A DNA stretch of 64,000 bases from Sulfuricaulis sp. (GCF_024653915.1 NZ_JANLGY010000004.1:124001-188000); one strand, 5' to 3'; counted from the first letter of the stretch, positions 47,001-58,787 are shown. Notes: generated by a model from the letters alone, not told the origin. Program-made: numbers and translations.

Positions 47001-47438
47001 CTAACGAACTAGACAAATTTTCCAATCAAGCGTGAATTCGTTGCCGAATTCTTCTCGCTGCCATGTTGGATCATCAAGTTTCAAGGTACACTGTAAGTCC
47101 TGGATCAACTTTCGATTGTTGTCAGAATCCCAAATAATAGCTCCCATATAGGTGCCATCCGATACGATCATTAATTCAATTCGACCATCAAGTTGGTTAA
47201 GTTCTTTGAAGTGCCTGCTGTTCTCATTGCGAACAATCTCGACAATTTTATCTTCATTGATTTGATATGGCATAGTTTTTTCATAGAATTTCCCCTTGAC
47301 GATACTCATGGTTGTGCGAACCATCGTGGAAAGCCTTGCCATATCATCTTCATGATAAATTTTTCCTGCACAGGAAGTACCAGTCCCAACAAAAATAACA
47401 ACTAATACAATTAGAACGTTAAACCCAAAGCGTTGCAT
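47001..47438 (-). CDS. small exported or lipid-anchored hypothetical protein
   Basis: 145 residues from ATG 47438, which has GGAGAAGG upstream and overlaps the phospholipase-like gene's end by 20 bp; the frame is open to 47522. N-terminal hydrophobic segment NVLIVLVVIFVGTGTSCAGK could be a signal peptide or a poor lipobox. The rest (MVRTTMSIVKGKFYEKTMPY, RIELMIVSDGTYMGAIIWDS) is a soluble domain I do not recognise. AT-rich like the gene before it; last gene of the four-gene run. Confidence 0.65.
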   Translation of the reverse strand: MQRFGFNVLIVLVVIFVGTGTSCAGKIYHEDDMARLSTMVRTTMSIVKGKFYEKTMPYQINEDKIVEIVRNENSRHFKELNQLDGRIELMIVSDGTYMGAIIWDSDNNRKLIQDLQCTLKLDDPTWQREEFGNEFTLDWKICLVR

Positions 47439-48375
47439 TGCCTTCTCCAGTAGGATCAATTGTTCCTTTATCCAAATTCCAGTTAGGCAATGTCGGCATA
47501 GAGATATCGCCCTCCCCCTCAATAGCAGCGTTCATAGCTGTCCAATACTGAACAATATTATCGACACCAAAATTGAAGATCTCCTGATAGTGCATATTTT
47601 TCACACCAAAACGATTAATTTTGGGTGTCGTGGCTTTCTCTATATACATAGTCATTGCTTGCGCGGGAATAGCTGCTGAGTCTGCGTAACAGTAACCATT
47701 CTTAGTAAAAGCATGTCTGAACAGAATTAAGTTGTTATCAGCCATATCAATGGCCTGGATATAACCATTATGCCAACCATCGAAGTCAGGACGATTTTTC
47801 TCATATTCATTGGGATAGGTGGTCTTAAGCATATGCTCCCAAATAGCTTTAATAGCTCTGTCCATGCCCGCACCGCTGTCATCGGTAGTGTGGCGTAGAT
47901 AATCAGCCCATTCGTCATTTACCAGCTCATACCCGAAGGTCTCTTTGAAAATGAAGGAGTCCATGTACATCTCACAAATGCGGTGTTCTTTTGCATGATC
48001 CTCATACTCTCCTACGATGGCTCTCACAACGGGGTGGACCGAGGCATCTAATACTACATGTGAAAGATAACCTGACAACCAAGCTACGGCTCGTTGATAC
48101 TCTTTGCTCGTACGATCGCCAGTCCATTCACTAAGCCACTTGATTCCAGCCCGTACCACATCGCCCGTGCGTTTGTAGTGCATAAGATCAGCCCAACTAT
48201 CTGATGGATCATGGCTACGGAGATGATGCAGATATGGGAAATCCGGTCCCACAGTACCGGCCTGTAACCATTGAGGATATTTAAGCGTGCTTCGGGCAAC
48301 CGAATGAAGACCTTTGGATTCTGCCGCTTGTTGCGCTTGTGTAGCAGCTAACATATGAGCAAATGCACCGGGCAT
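47419..48375 (-). CDS. zinc-dependent phospholipase C-like protein
   Basis: 318 residues with ATG 48375 behind AGGAGG. PGAFAHMLAATQAQ, LQAGTVGPDFPYLHHL, WLSGYLSHVVLDASVHPVV and a histidine/aspartate-rich spacing match the zinc-dependent phospholipase C/S1-P1 fold used by uncharacterised bacterial proteins. There is no signal peptide, so it would act in the cytosol unless released. GC content (about 43% by eye) is lower than the genes upstream. It is 44 bases after the DUF5131 stop with no terminator between, so probably co-transcribed. Confidence 0.75.
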   Translation of the reverse strand: MPGAFAHMLAATQAQQAAESKGLHSVARSTLKYPQWLQAGTVGPDFPYLHHLRSHDPSDSWADLMHYKRTGDVVRAGIKWLSEWTGDRTSKEYQRAVAWLSGYLSHVVLDASVHPVVRAIVGEYEDHAKEHRICEMYMDSFIFKETFGYELVNDEWADYLRHTTDDSGAGMDRAIKAIWEHMLKTTYPNEYEKNRPDFDGWHNGYIQAIDMADNNLILFRHAFTKNGYCYADSAAIPAQAMTMYIEKATTPKINRFGVKNMHYQEIFNFGVDNIVQYWTAMNAAIEGEGDISMPTLPNWNLDKGTIDPTGEGNATLWV

Positions 48376-48419
48376 ATCTACGCCTCCTTCAATGGAGTCT
48401 GAACCGCTTGATTGCTACT

Positions 48420-49169
48420 TCAGAAAGCTACAGTGGATAAAGCCGGCATCGCGTCCCAAACCCGGCCGCGGTACTTCCGGCCATTCGCCTTCTTCGATCG
48501 CTTCTGGCCGTCCGCTCCCCAAGCGCCCCATTGCTTGAAGAAGAAAGCCACATCCGCTTGGTCGCATTGTCGCTTGATGCTATCCACCCACTCCCGTTGC
48601 ATCGGTCTCGCTTTGGGACCCGATTCGCCGCCGACGATGGCCCAATGAATTCCCGTGAGGTCAAATTCTCCGAGGTGCTCCAGAAGAGGCTCGATGGATA
48701 AAAACCGTACGTTGACCTCTATCTCCCTCAGCACGCCGATTCTCGGAACGCCGTGCTTTCTGTTTTCAACAGAAACACCGAGCCAAACGTTGGGTGGCAC
48801 AGTCGTGCCTCGACAGAATTCCGCCATGCGCTCCGCACGTTTGGTGAGTACCTGGAACGTATGCTGTGGCGTTTGCGACATCACGTCGAAAACTTGTCGG
48901 ATATAGTCGAATGGCACTTTCTCGTGAAAGAGATCGGACATGGAGTTCACGAAATACACCGTCGGTTTTCGGCGCTCCAGGGGTTCGGACAACCGCTCAG
49001 GCATGAGGGTGAGGCGGAAACCATTCTCATAGCCGCGCATACCCATAGCGCGCAGGCGTTTAGCCATGGTCTCGGCGTAACAATTCTTGCAGCCAGGTGA
49101 AATCTTTGTGCATCCGACTGTTGGATTCCAAGTTTGCTCTGTCCACTCGATTCGACTCTGTGTGCTCAT
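48420..49169 (-). CDS. DUF5131 (phage Gp37/Gp68-like) three-cysteine-motif protein
   Basis: 249 residues. The motif GCTKISPGCKNCYAETMAKR near residue 19 gives three cysteines in CxxxxxxxCxxC, then FVNSMSDLFHEKVPFDYI, FQVLTKRAERM, NVWLGVSVENRKH, FLSIEPLLEHLG and WAIVGGESGPKARPM, all typical of the phage Gp37/Gp68 family, which resembles radical-SAM folds. GGAGG lies before ATG 49169. It follows the TcmP gene by 17 bases; the pair TcmP plus three-Cys protein is a recognised recurrent association of unknown function. Confidence 0.88.
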   Translation of the reverse strand: MSTQSRIEWTEQTWNPTVGCTKISPGCKNCYAETMAKRLRAMGMRGYENGFRLTLMPERLSEPLERRKPTVYFVNSMSDLFHEKVPFDYIRQVFDVMSQTPQHTFQVLTKRAERMAEFCRGTTVPPNVWLGVSVENRKHGVPRIGVLREIEVNVRFLSIEPLLEHLGEFDLTGIHWAIVGGESGPKARPMQREWVDSIKRQCDQADVAFFFKQWGAWGADGQKRSKKANGRKYRGRVWDAMPALSTVAF

Positions 49170-49186
49170 CTGTTTTCCTCCGTAAG

Positions 49187-50368
49187 CTACAACCGCTCAC
49201 CACCATCGTTAAAGTGCAGGAAATTCTTTCTGCGTTTTCCACGAGCATCCAAGTTCTTGACCTTGCCACCGGTGATGAGACTCCCCAATGCGCGCTGGAA
49301 ATCCGCCGGGAACCAATCGGTCGATTCAAGCAGATTGGCGAATTCTTCTTCATCAATTCGTTTCGTGCCTGCAGCCAGATATCGTATCCAATATTGCTCG
49401 ACCTCGCTTAGGCTGGCGTGCCCTTGTTCTGGGTCTATGAATGAAGCCATACCAAACAGGTCATCCATGCCTGACTTTTTTACGCGCGCATTATGCTTTG
49501 TTGAAGCCCTGACATGTTTCTGAACCTGATCGAGGTTTTCTGATATCTTCATGAACTCTATGATACCGCGTGGATGGCTCGTCAAATAAACGAGATGGTA
49601 TTTCGGACGTTCCTTCTTCCGATCTAACACACGCACATAGGCTGAACGTGCCGACCACTTTCTACCAGAGCGCACACAGCGCTTCAGATTGTCGCGATAT
49701 GTGCTTAACAGCAATTCTTCCCGCTCTGCGGGATCGAGCCCTTCAGTCTCGATGGTTTCGCCCAGAAGCGCCGCAATATCTTCCTGCCATCCGGACATGG
49801 ATGCAGTCCGATTCACAAAGTCGTACATGAAATTGATAAGAAACTCGGATTGCGGTCGTCGCAGCAATGGCCTGAGTACCTCGACCCCGACTTCTTTCCA
49901 ACCAGTGGGATCGATGAAGAAAAACACGAAAGCCCTATTGCCGCACCAACTAAGAATCTGGTCCCGTAGTGCCACGAAATCGCCCGGCAATGCCCGCGCT
50001 TCAATCTCGGCAGGGGTGTGCTCTGAAAGGTAACGCTGCAAATGTTCAAAAGCTGGCTTATCCTGTTCTACGTAGAGCGCACGGAAACGCGGGACTGCTC
50101 CCATCTGCGCGAGGGCCTGCCGGGTTTTCTCAAGGCTTTGCAGCGAGACCGCGATGGAGGTGCCGCTCAAGTCTTCGCTCTCGTCGGCCCATGGTCCTGC
50201 GAAACAATCCACATAGCAGATCTCCTTGATTCCGAGCCTCTTCGAACTCATCCCGACGATGAGAAAGAGCTTTTCCAAATAGCCCTTCAGCAACTCGTGC
50301 TTGATGTAGGCCTGCTCTCGCCCCTGGTACGTTTCGGGGACGGTAGTGGTCTTTTTATTGCCCGGCAT
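49187..50368 (-). CDS. tcmP: three-Cys-motif partner protein TcmP
   Basis: 393 residues from ATG 50368 (GGGAGG upstream; the frame continues into the divergent gene and is not used). The N-terminal part KHELLKGYLEKLFLIVG, EICYVDCFAGPW and FRALYVEQDKPAFEHLQRYL is a Rossmann, methyltransferase-like fold; AFVFFFIDPTGWKEVG near residue 165 is the D-P-x-G motif. The C-terminal third (SEVEQYWIRYLAAGTKRID) looks like a winged helix. Partner of the DUF5131 protein; a role in nucleic-acid modification or defense is suspected, not shown. Confidence 0.88.
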   Translation of the reverse strand: MPGNKKTTTVPETYQGREQAYIKHELLKGYLEKLFLIVGMSSKRLGIKEICYVDCFAGPWADESEDLSGTSIAVSLQSLEKTRQALAQMGAVPRFRALYVEQDKPAFEHLQRYLSEHTPAEIEARALPGDFVALRDQILSWCGNRAFVFFFIDPTGWKEVGVEVLRPLLRRPQSEFLINFMYDFVNRTASMSGWQEDIAALLGETIETEGLDPAEREELLLSTYRDNLKRCVRSGRKWSARSAYVRVLDRKKERPKYHLVYLTSHPRGIIEFMKISENLDQVQKHVRASTKHNARVKKSGMDDLFGMASFIDPEQGHASLSEVEQYWIRYLAAGTKRIDEEEFANLLESTDWFPADFQRALGSLITGGKVKNLDARGKRRKNFLHFNDGGERL

Positions 50369-50386
50369 CCGTCCTCCCTTGACCGG

Positions 50387-50400
50387 CGAACGATCGTTCG
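50387..50400. promoter_or_regulatory. LexA-type operator between tcmP and the S24 repressor
   Basis: CGAACGATCGTTCG is a perfect 14-base palindrome with the GAAC-N4-GTTC core of Gram-positive LexA/DinR boxes. It lies 18 bases from the tcmP start and 13 bases from the repressor start in the 45-base divergent gap, so one bound dimer could shut both promoters. Confidence 0.65.
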
Positions 50401-50413
50401 GTAGCGTAACCCC

Positions 50414-50989
50414 ATGTCCAATGACGGTCAATACCTCGCCAAGCTCCAGGACTACTACACCCGGCACCGGGTGCTGCCGTCCTATTCCACCATTGGCAAA
50501 CTTATTGGACTGGCCTCGAAGGCCTCAGTGGCGGATATGGTTCTACGGCTGAAGGCCGAGGGCTTTCTGGAAAGCACGCCGGGCAAGCGACTCAAACCCG
50601 GGCGGCGGTTCTTCGAGCGGCCATTCGCCGAAAGCGTCCGTGCGGGCCTGCCAAGTCCAGCGGCCGACCTGGGACCGGACATCCTGACGATTGATGACTA
50701 TCTAGTGCCACACCCGTCGAAGACGGTTCTGATCAAGGTCAAAGGCGACTCGATGATTGGCGCGGGCATTCAGCCGGACGATGTCGTCGTTGTGGAGAAA
50801 CGGACCTCCGCGAATGTCGGCGACATTGTCGTCGCAATCGTGGACAACGAATTCACGCTGAAGCGGCTAGACCGCGAACGGGGCCGGGTCGTGTTGAAGC
50901 CAGAGAACAAGTCCTATCCGGTCATCCGTCCGAAAGGCGAGCTTGAGATTTTCGGGGTGGTGGTCGGGCAGTTTCGGAAGTACCGATAA
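50414..50989 (+). CDS. LexA-like S24 family repressor
   Basis: 191 residues, LexA architecture. N-terminal winged helix: QYLAKLQDYYTRHRVLPSYS, TIGKLIGLASKASVADMVLR. C-terminal S24 autoprotease: cleavage site Ala-Gly in SVRAGLPSPA near residue 76, catalytic Ser in KGDSMIGAGI near 112 and Lys in EFTLKRLDRERG near 150. RecA-stimulated self-cleavage would relieve repression after DNA damage. It is divergent from tcmP over the GAAC-N4-GTTC palindrome. It may be a dedicated island regulator; whether it is also the cell's main LexA cannot be told. Confidence 0.82.
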   Translation: MSNDGQYLAKLQDYYTRHRVLPSYSTIGKLIGLASKASVADMVLRLKAEGFLESTPGKRLKPGRRFFERPFAESVRAGLPSPAADLGPDILTIDDYLVPHPSKTVLIKVKGDSMIGAGIQPDDVVVVEKRTSANVGDIVVAIVDNEFTLKRLDRERGRVVLKPENKSYPVIRPKGELEIFGVVVGQFRKYR

Positions 50990-51013
50990 CAACTCGGTCG
51001 CTCGATCGCAAAA

Positions 51014-51036
51014 TGTGTCAATTCAAGACCTGACCC
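51014..51036. repeat. REP-like element (GTCAATTCAAGACCTGACCC)
   Basis: A word I associate with dispersed extragenic elements near REP-associated tyrosine transposases in proteobacteria. It sits at the truncated end of repeat copy C. Recognition is from memory; only one copy is in the window. Confidence 0.35.
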
Positions 51037-51122
51037 TGCGCTGCGGGATAACGCTGTGGCTCTGCCGACAAGGCCCCTCCTCCTGCCAGGAGCAGCATGA
51101 TGCCGATAAACAGTGGCTTCAT
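51018..51122 (-). pseudogene. truncated exported protein gene (repeat copy C)
   Basis: 34-codon frame: signal peptide MKPLFIGIMLLLAGGGALSA plus EPQRYP, then unrelated AAQGQVLN and stop. The break coincides with the REP-like element. Only the leader and signal peptide of the family remain. Confidence 0.55.
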
Positions 51123-51280
51123 ATTCACGATACTCCCGCGATGGCGCGCGGGAGGCAAACCATTCCCGAGGGGCGGAGTGGGTTGGAACGATTTGGAAAA
51201 TTGAGGCTGGCTCTTTTGAGTTACGGAAATATCATCAGTCTGGGATATTAGGAAAAATTCCTCTCTGACCCGGTTTTTTG
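51043..51280 (-). repeat. dispersed repeat, copy C
   Basis: 238 bases, same orientation as copies A and B and almost identical to B throughout. Its right end lies 9 bases before the hsdR stop codon. Confidence 0.85.
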
Positions 51281-51288
51281 TATTGTAA

Positions 51289-54447
<3,159 letters not shown>

Positions 54448-54459
54448 GTGCTTGAGTAA

Positions 54460-57400
54460 TTATGGAAGATATTTGTCATCACGTTTATCGAAGGCTGGGC
54501 GCGTTCCTTCCAAAATATCTACAATCCGACGATTAATGAGTGGGTCCTCGATTGAGCCACTGGTATATGTGACGGTGTTTTCATGATCCTTCTGCATCTC
54601 TGCGCAGATGACTTGTTCGGCATCGCAGACAACAGCGAGGTTGGGGTTGTGCGTCACCATCACAATCTGGCGTCGTTTTTTCGCGTCTTTAATGCACGGA
54701 ACTAACGTCTTAAACACAGTCTGGTTATCAAGATTTTCTTCTGGTTGGTCAATCACCAAAGGAATGTCGTCTCGGTCAACAAGCAGATAAAATATTAATA
54801 GAAGATTGCCACGCTCTCCGGGTGACAATTGTTCCAACCCTTTTCCATCCCATTGAAGGTTATAGATTGGCGAGAGGAATCCCAGCGAGAATACGAAATC
54901 GTGAAGTTCCTGGACTGTCCCATCTTGCCGCAACTGATCCTTCACAAGAAGAGGTTTACCCTCTCGCTCAGCCATCCTCTTAAAGATCATTCTCGTAAAT
55001 CGAAGAGCTCCAAGTGCGGAATCGAAATTCGCACTATCAATAAGCCTTCTCATCTCAGCCGCACCCTCTTCGTCCCCCATAAATGGCCCCACCTTGCGGC
55101 GATTTAGACGACTAAGAAACGCCTCTGAGAATCCGCTCTCTGCCATCGAGACATTGAAGGTGAGCCGGAACTGTTCACTTGCCGCCAGTGGGTGCTGCTT
55201 TAAAAAGGTTTGTACCGCGCCATAATAGGTCTCGTAGTAAGTGCGTAGCTTTTGTTTCTCGCGGAATATTTCCAAAACTTTTCGATCACGATGTTTCTGC
55301 AATGACTTCAATTGAGCCGGAAGCCCATCTAAGTCGCTAAGTTGCTTTTGCAAATACTTTACAGAGCCAACGGAATCATTAGTGCCAACTATCTTTGCCT
55401 TCCCGTCTTCCCATTCCTTCAATACTTGGAGGTATGTCTGATATTCCCTCTGTGGCGCACTCAATTGAGCCTGAAGACTCTCAATCACAGCTACCACCGC
55501 CATGCGTTTAAACTCAGGACCATCTGCCGTTTCGGGAGAAAGTTGTACAGCGATAGCCCCTCGTTCGGAGTCCAGCGTATTCAGAAGTGTTTCTATGGGG
55601 GTGGTGTTGACCTTAAGAGCAACAATCTCTTTGGCGGTTATATTTAGCTCGCCGAGATCCTGCTCCACCTCCACAAGGAATGCCTCAACATACCGTTGTA
55701 GATTTTTAAGTTTTCCGGCCAGCTTTTCAGCAGTTGATCGCTTTTTCGCTGCCGCCGCATCCTTTCCCCTTAGCGCAGACAATTCAGTTTCCAGCGTTTT
55801 TAGCTCACCCTGCTTCACTTCTAACGCATCTGCCGCTGCCTTGGATTGTTGTTGGACAGCGGGGTCAGCATCAGGCTTGGGTTTATCTTGTGGGCGCGCG
55901 TGGGTGTGAGCATCCAGCTCACGGTTTTTCTCTGCCAGATGGGCTTCGATCGTCTTACGATATTGGGGCAGCAATCGCTCCCCTGTAGTTACAATTAGTG
56001 CATTGTACTCCTGTAGCTTCGTGACATATTGAGCGATCGCCTGATTAGTCTCTTCGCTTCGATGGGCAAGCAACTCGTCGAGCGTAGCAAAGCCCAGCCT
56101 CTCAACCTCTGGCACATGGGAGAAGATGACTTGCTGGAGCTCATTGTAAAACCGCCCCCCCTTTCCAGAGCCAATCTCATTACAGATGTCCTCTAGGTAA
56201 CTTTGCGGAATATACTTTACCTTCTCAACGGCATCGGGGCTGGGATTGGCGTCGAGACTTGGAACGGTATCAACCGTTCCATCCGCCCATGATAGTGACG
56301 CGTGAAATTGTCGTGATTTGTTGTTTTTAGTCCTTCGGAATTTTTCTGGGGTGAGGAAGCTGAATGAAAGAAACCGTGGCGTGCTACCCAACAATCCAAT
56401 GATGTCCGAAAGCGCGCTCTTTCCGCTTCCCTTGTTACCAATCACTGCCACCAATTCGCTATTCAGGGGAATAGAGGAATCGAACCACCTTTCGGTAGTA
56501 GTTGCTGCGGGAAGCCTTCTGACATCCACGGAATTAGCCACGCGCGTCGCACGTCGCGCCGCTCTCGTGAGACTAGGGGGTATTTCGCCAACAAAGACGC
56601 GGTCTTCGGGCTCGTTTAATAATTGACGGAGTCCGTGAAATGTAGGGTCTGCCTTTATCCAAGTGTGGCGCCCCTTATCCGGCATAAACAATTCATCGAA
56701 TGTGTGCGAGTCAGAACTATGCACGCAAGGCTTAAGACTTTTAAATTCTGCTATGAACTCTTCTATGGATGCATGCTTTTTTCCGAGCGCAAACTTGCGT
56801 GTTCCATTATTAGCAGACAGGAGAAAATGAGATTTCTGGATGAGAATCTTCCGGGACAAGTGTCCTTGGCCGTTCCAATTACACCTAGAAAGATCCTCAT
56901 CGCAGGGCAAGATCAGCAAATAACGATCTTTAAATATCGAAGGCTTGCCCTCTAAAATATCGCTCACCTCAGCGTGATCTACGACCGCATTCATCATTCC
57001 GACGAACAAATCAGTGTATTGACGAAACTTCTCGTGCTGCTCTTTGAGGCGCCTTCCCAATTCAGCAAGGTGCCTCATCGTCAATGGCCAACGTTCGTCT
57101 CTACTCTCTGGGTTTGCCTCTGCCGTGAATTTCAGCTCACGCAGGAAATGCTCTTCAATATCTTCAGGCGACACACCGTCGGAAAATATCACATGGAAGT
57201 TTACTCGACTATCTGCTCCGTCCGGGTCCCGGACAATGATTGAAGTTCGTAGTTCTATGTTTGGCACGAATAGGATCCGAGAAACTTTCTCTGCCAGCTC
57301 ATCCCCAACGAGCTGCCTTAATGCTTCCATATCTGCCAGCAATTGTCTGATCTCGCTATATCCTTGGATCGTGAAATAATCAGTAATCCCAATCACAGCA

Positions 57401-57561
57401 ATGTCTTCTTGGCATGCCTTTTCGATAAGCTGTTTGGCATAGGCCGGGAAATCTGATCCAAATCCGTTATTCAGTGCTGAATACGGCGTGTGAACTTGGA
57501 GGTCCCATTTTCTCCATTCGGAGCCACGAGGATATGTTGCATGAGCCATAGCAGTAGTCAT
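54460..57561 (-). CDS. PHP-domain plus SMC-like ATPase (TrlF-like) embedded in a type I RM operon
   Basis: 1,033 residues. N-terminal PHP metal-phosphoesterase domain: WDLQVHTPYSAL (His 24), IGITDYFTI, PNIELRTSI, NFHVIFSD (His 123) and HSSDSHTFDEL (281-291). ATPase head halves: Walker A VIGNKGSGKSALSDII (about 373-388), signature LSPGERG (912-918), Walker B PLVIDQPEENLD and H-loop MVTHNP. Residues about 520-830 form the coiled-coil arm. GC is lower than hsdM and hsdR. It overlaps hsdS by 4 bp and precedes hsdR by 12 bases. Nuclease action set off by the ATPase is inferred. Confidence 0.88.
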   Translation of the reverse strand: MTTAMAHATYPRGSEWRKWDLQVHTPYSALNNGFGSDFPAYAKQLIEKACQEDIAVIGITDYFTIQGYSEIRQLLADMEALRQLVGDELAEKVSRILFVPNIELRTSIIVRDPDGADSRVNFHVIFSDGVSPEDIEEHFLRELKFTAEANPESRDERWPLTMRHLAELGRRLKEQHEKFRQYTDLFVGMMNAVVDHAEVSDILEGKPSIFKDRYLLILPCDEDLSRCNWNGQGHLSRKILIQKSHFLLSANNGTRKFALGKKHASIEEFIAEFKSLKPCVHSSDSHTFDELFMPDKGRHTWIKADPTFHGLRQLLNEPEDRVFVGEIPPSLTRAARRATRVANSVDVRRLPAATTTERWFDSSIPLNSELVAVIGNKGSGKSALSDIIGLLGSTPRFLSFSFLTPEKFRRTKNNKSRQFHASLSWADGTVDTVPSLDANPSPDAVEKVKYIPQSYLEDICNEIGSGKGGRFYNELQQVIFSHVPEVERLGFATLDELLAHRSEETNQAIAQYVTKLQEYNALIVTTGERLLPQYRKTIEAHLAEKNRELDAHTHARPQDKPKPDADPAVQQQSKAAADALEVKQGELKTLETELSALRGKDAAAAKKRSTAEKLAGKLKNLQRYVEAFLVEVEQDLGELNITAKEIVALKVNTTPIETLLNTLDSERGAIAVQLSPETADGPEFKRMAVVAVIESLQAQLSAPQREYQTYLQVLKEWEDGKAKIVGTNDSVGSVKYLQKQLSDLDGLPAQLKSLQKHRDRKVLEIFREKQKLRTYYETYYGAVQTFLKQHPLAASEQFRLTFNVSMAESGFSEAFLSRLNRRKVGPFMGDEEGAAEMRRLIDSANFDSALGALRFTRMIFKRMAEREGKPLLVKDQLRQDGTVQELHDFVFSLGFLSPIYNLQWDGKGLEQLSPGERGNLLLIFYLLVDRDDIPLVIDQPEENLDNQTVFKTLVPCIKDAKKRRQIVMVTHNPNLAVVCDAEQVICAEMQKDHENTVTYTSGSIEDPLINRRIVDILEGTRPAFDKRDDKYLP

Positions 57562-58787
57562 CCTTGAGTTGAGGACACCGACACCTCGCCGCTCAGTAGC
57601 TTCGGCAGCAGCGTGTCGCGCAGGGTGGCGAGAGTGCGGGATTGCTGCTCATAGGCGTGAATCGCAGCGAAGATTGGTGAAATCTGCATGTCGAACGCGT
57701 CAAACACTTGCCGTGTCGGGATAATCTGTTTACTCATGTAAGCATGATTGCGATTCAGCCCAGGTACCGCCGAGTCAGCGCTGAGGTTGGAGAGGCCATG
57801 ATTTGAGAGTGCGTAATAAAGGAAGTAGAGACTCCGGCAATCTCCTATAGGCACCACGTAGAAAGTTGTATCGATTGGAAAGAAATCGCAATGTGCCCAG
57901 GTTATAACCCCTGGATTACCTTTGCGCCCCACGACGATACCTGGACCCGAGACCAGCTTTTCATCATGCCAGCCAACAGGTCCGTTAGCGCCGTAGACAC
58001 AGATGGGGCCATTCTTTCTGTTTTCTGCTTTCAATGGTTTCCCATATGCGAGTTCAATTACTTCCCCGAGCGACTTCACTCCCCACCCCTGCGGGACATG
58101 GCCGAGGGGGGAGTCTTGGAAGGTGGCGGGGAAAAGGGCGGCGGTTTCGGGGTCGAGGCCGGTGGGTGGGCGGCCGTCGAGTTTGGCGCGGACAGGGTCG
58201 AAATCCACGAACCAGCTCTGGAACAGCGCCCGCGCCATCGCCTCCAGCGTCGCGTTCATCCGCCGGTTCAACTCGATCTTGTCGTCCAGCGAGCCGAGGA
58301 TTGATGCGATGGCTTTTTGTTCGGAAAGGGGTGGGAGCGGAATCCGGCACGTTTTGAGATCGTGCACCTTGATGCTTTTTTGAACCGTCTCAATGGTTCG
58401 ACCGTGAACCTCATGCTGGAAGAACGAGTCGTTGATTGCGTAATAAAGGAACCGCGGGTCCGCCTTTGAGCGATTAACTCGGAACCCAAGGACGTTCTGC
58501 GCAATACAAAACTTGGGCGTCGCCGGCACCATGCAGGAACGAGCAATCGAGCCAACCGTTGAGAACAGGATGTCACCCGGTTCGAGGTGAGCCCTGAACC
58601 AGGTATCCCATGTTTCTTGGTCCACATACTTAGTGTCGTCAAATACTGGGTAGAGACGGTCTTCCTGAATGTGTTTTACCTCAATGAGCGGATAGCCAAT
58701 TGCAGAAAGTGGCGGAGTCTTTCCCCGGTTATCAATGTTCTTCTCAAGGACACTGACGAAGAGTTCGAGGCTATAGGTCATGCCCAA
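57558..58787 (-). CDS. hsdS: type I restriction specificity subunit S
   Basis: 409 residues, two target-recognition domains. The central conserved helix [20 protein letters not shown] and the following [20 protein letters not shown] are the spacer coiled coil; [20 protein letters not shown] is the C-terminal one. The central block is GC-rich, while both recognition domains (about residues 20-145 and 235-370) are lower in GC, the usual mosaic left by domain shuffling. It overlaps hsdM by 17 bp and the PHP-ATPase gene by 4 bp. Confidence 0.92.
   Translation of the reverse strand: MGMTYSLELFVSVLEKNIDNRGKTPPLSAIGYPLIEVKHIQEDRLYPVFDDTKYVDQETWDTWFRAHLEPGDILFSTVGSIARSCMVPATPKFCIAQNVLGFRVNRSKADPRFLYYAINDSFFQHEVHGRTIETVQKSIKVHDLKTCRIPLPPLSEQKAIASILGSLDDKIELNRRMNATLEAMARALFQSWFVDFDPVRAKLDGRPPTGLDPETAALFPATFQDSPLGHVPQGWGVKSLGEVIELAYGKPLKAENRKNGPICVYGANGPVGWHDEKLVSGPGIVVGRKGNPGVITWAHCDFFPIDTTFYVVPIGDCRSLYFLYYALSNHGLSNLSADSAVPGLNRNHAYMSKQIIPTRQVFDAFDMQISPIFAAIHAYEQQSRTLATLRDTLLPKLLSGEVSVSSTQG

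Noticed and set aside
49187-50467. Longer TcmP start at 50467
   Set aside because: It would run through the operator and into the divergent repressor gene; ATG 50368 has a good ribosome binding site and starts at the family N terminus.
44868-51280. CRISPR or integron interpretation of the three repeats
   Set aside because: The repeats are too long, too far apart and lack spacers of constant size; no attC-like fold or integrase is present.
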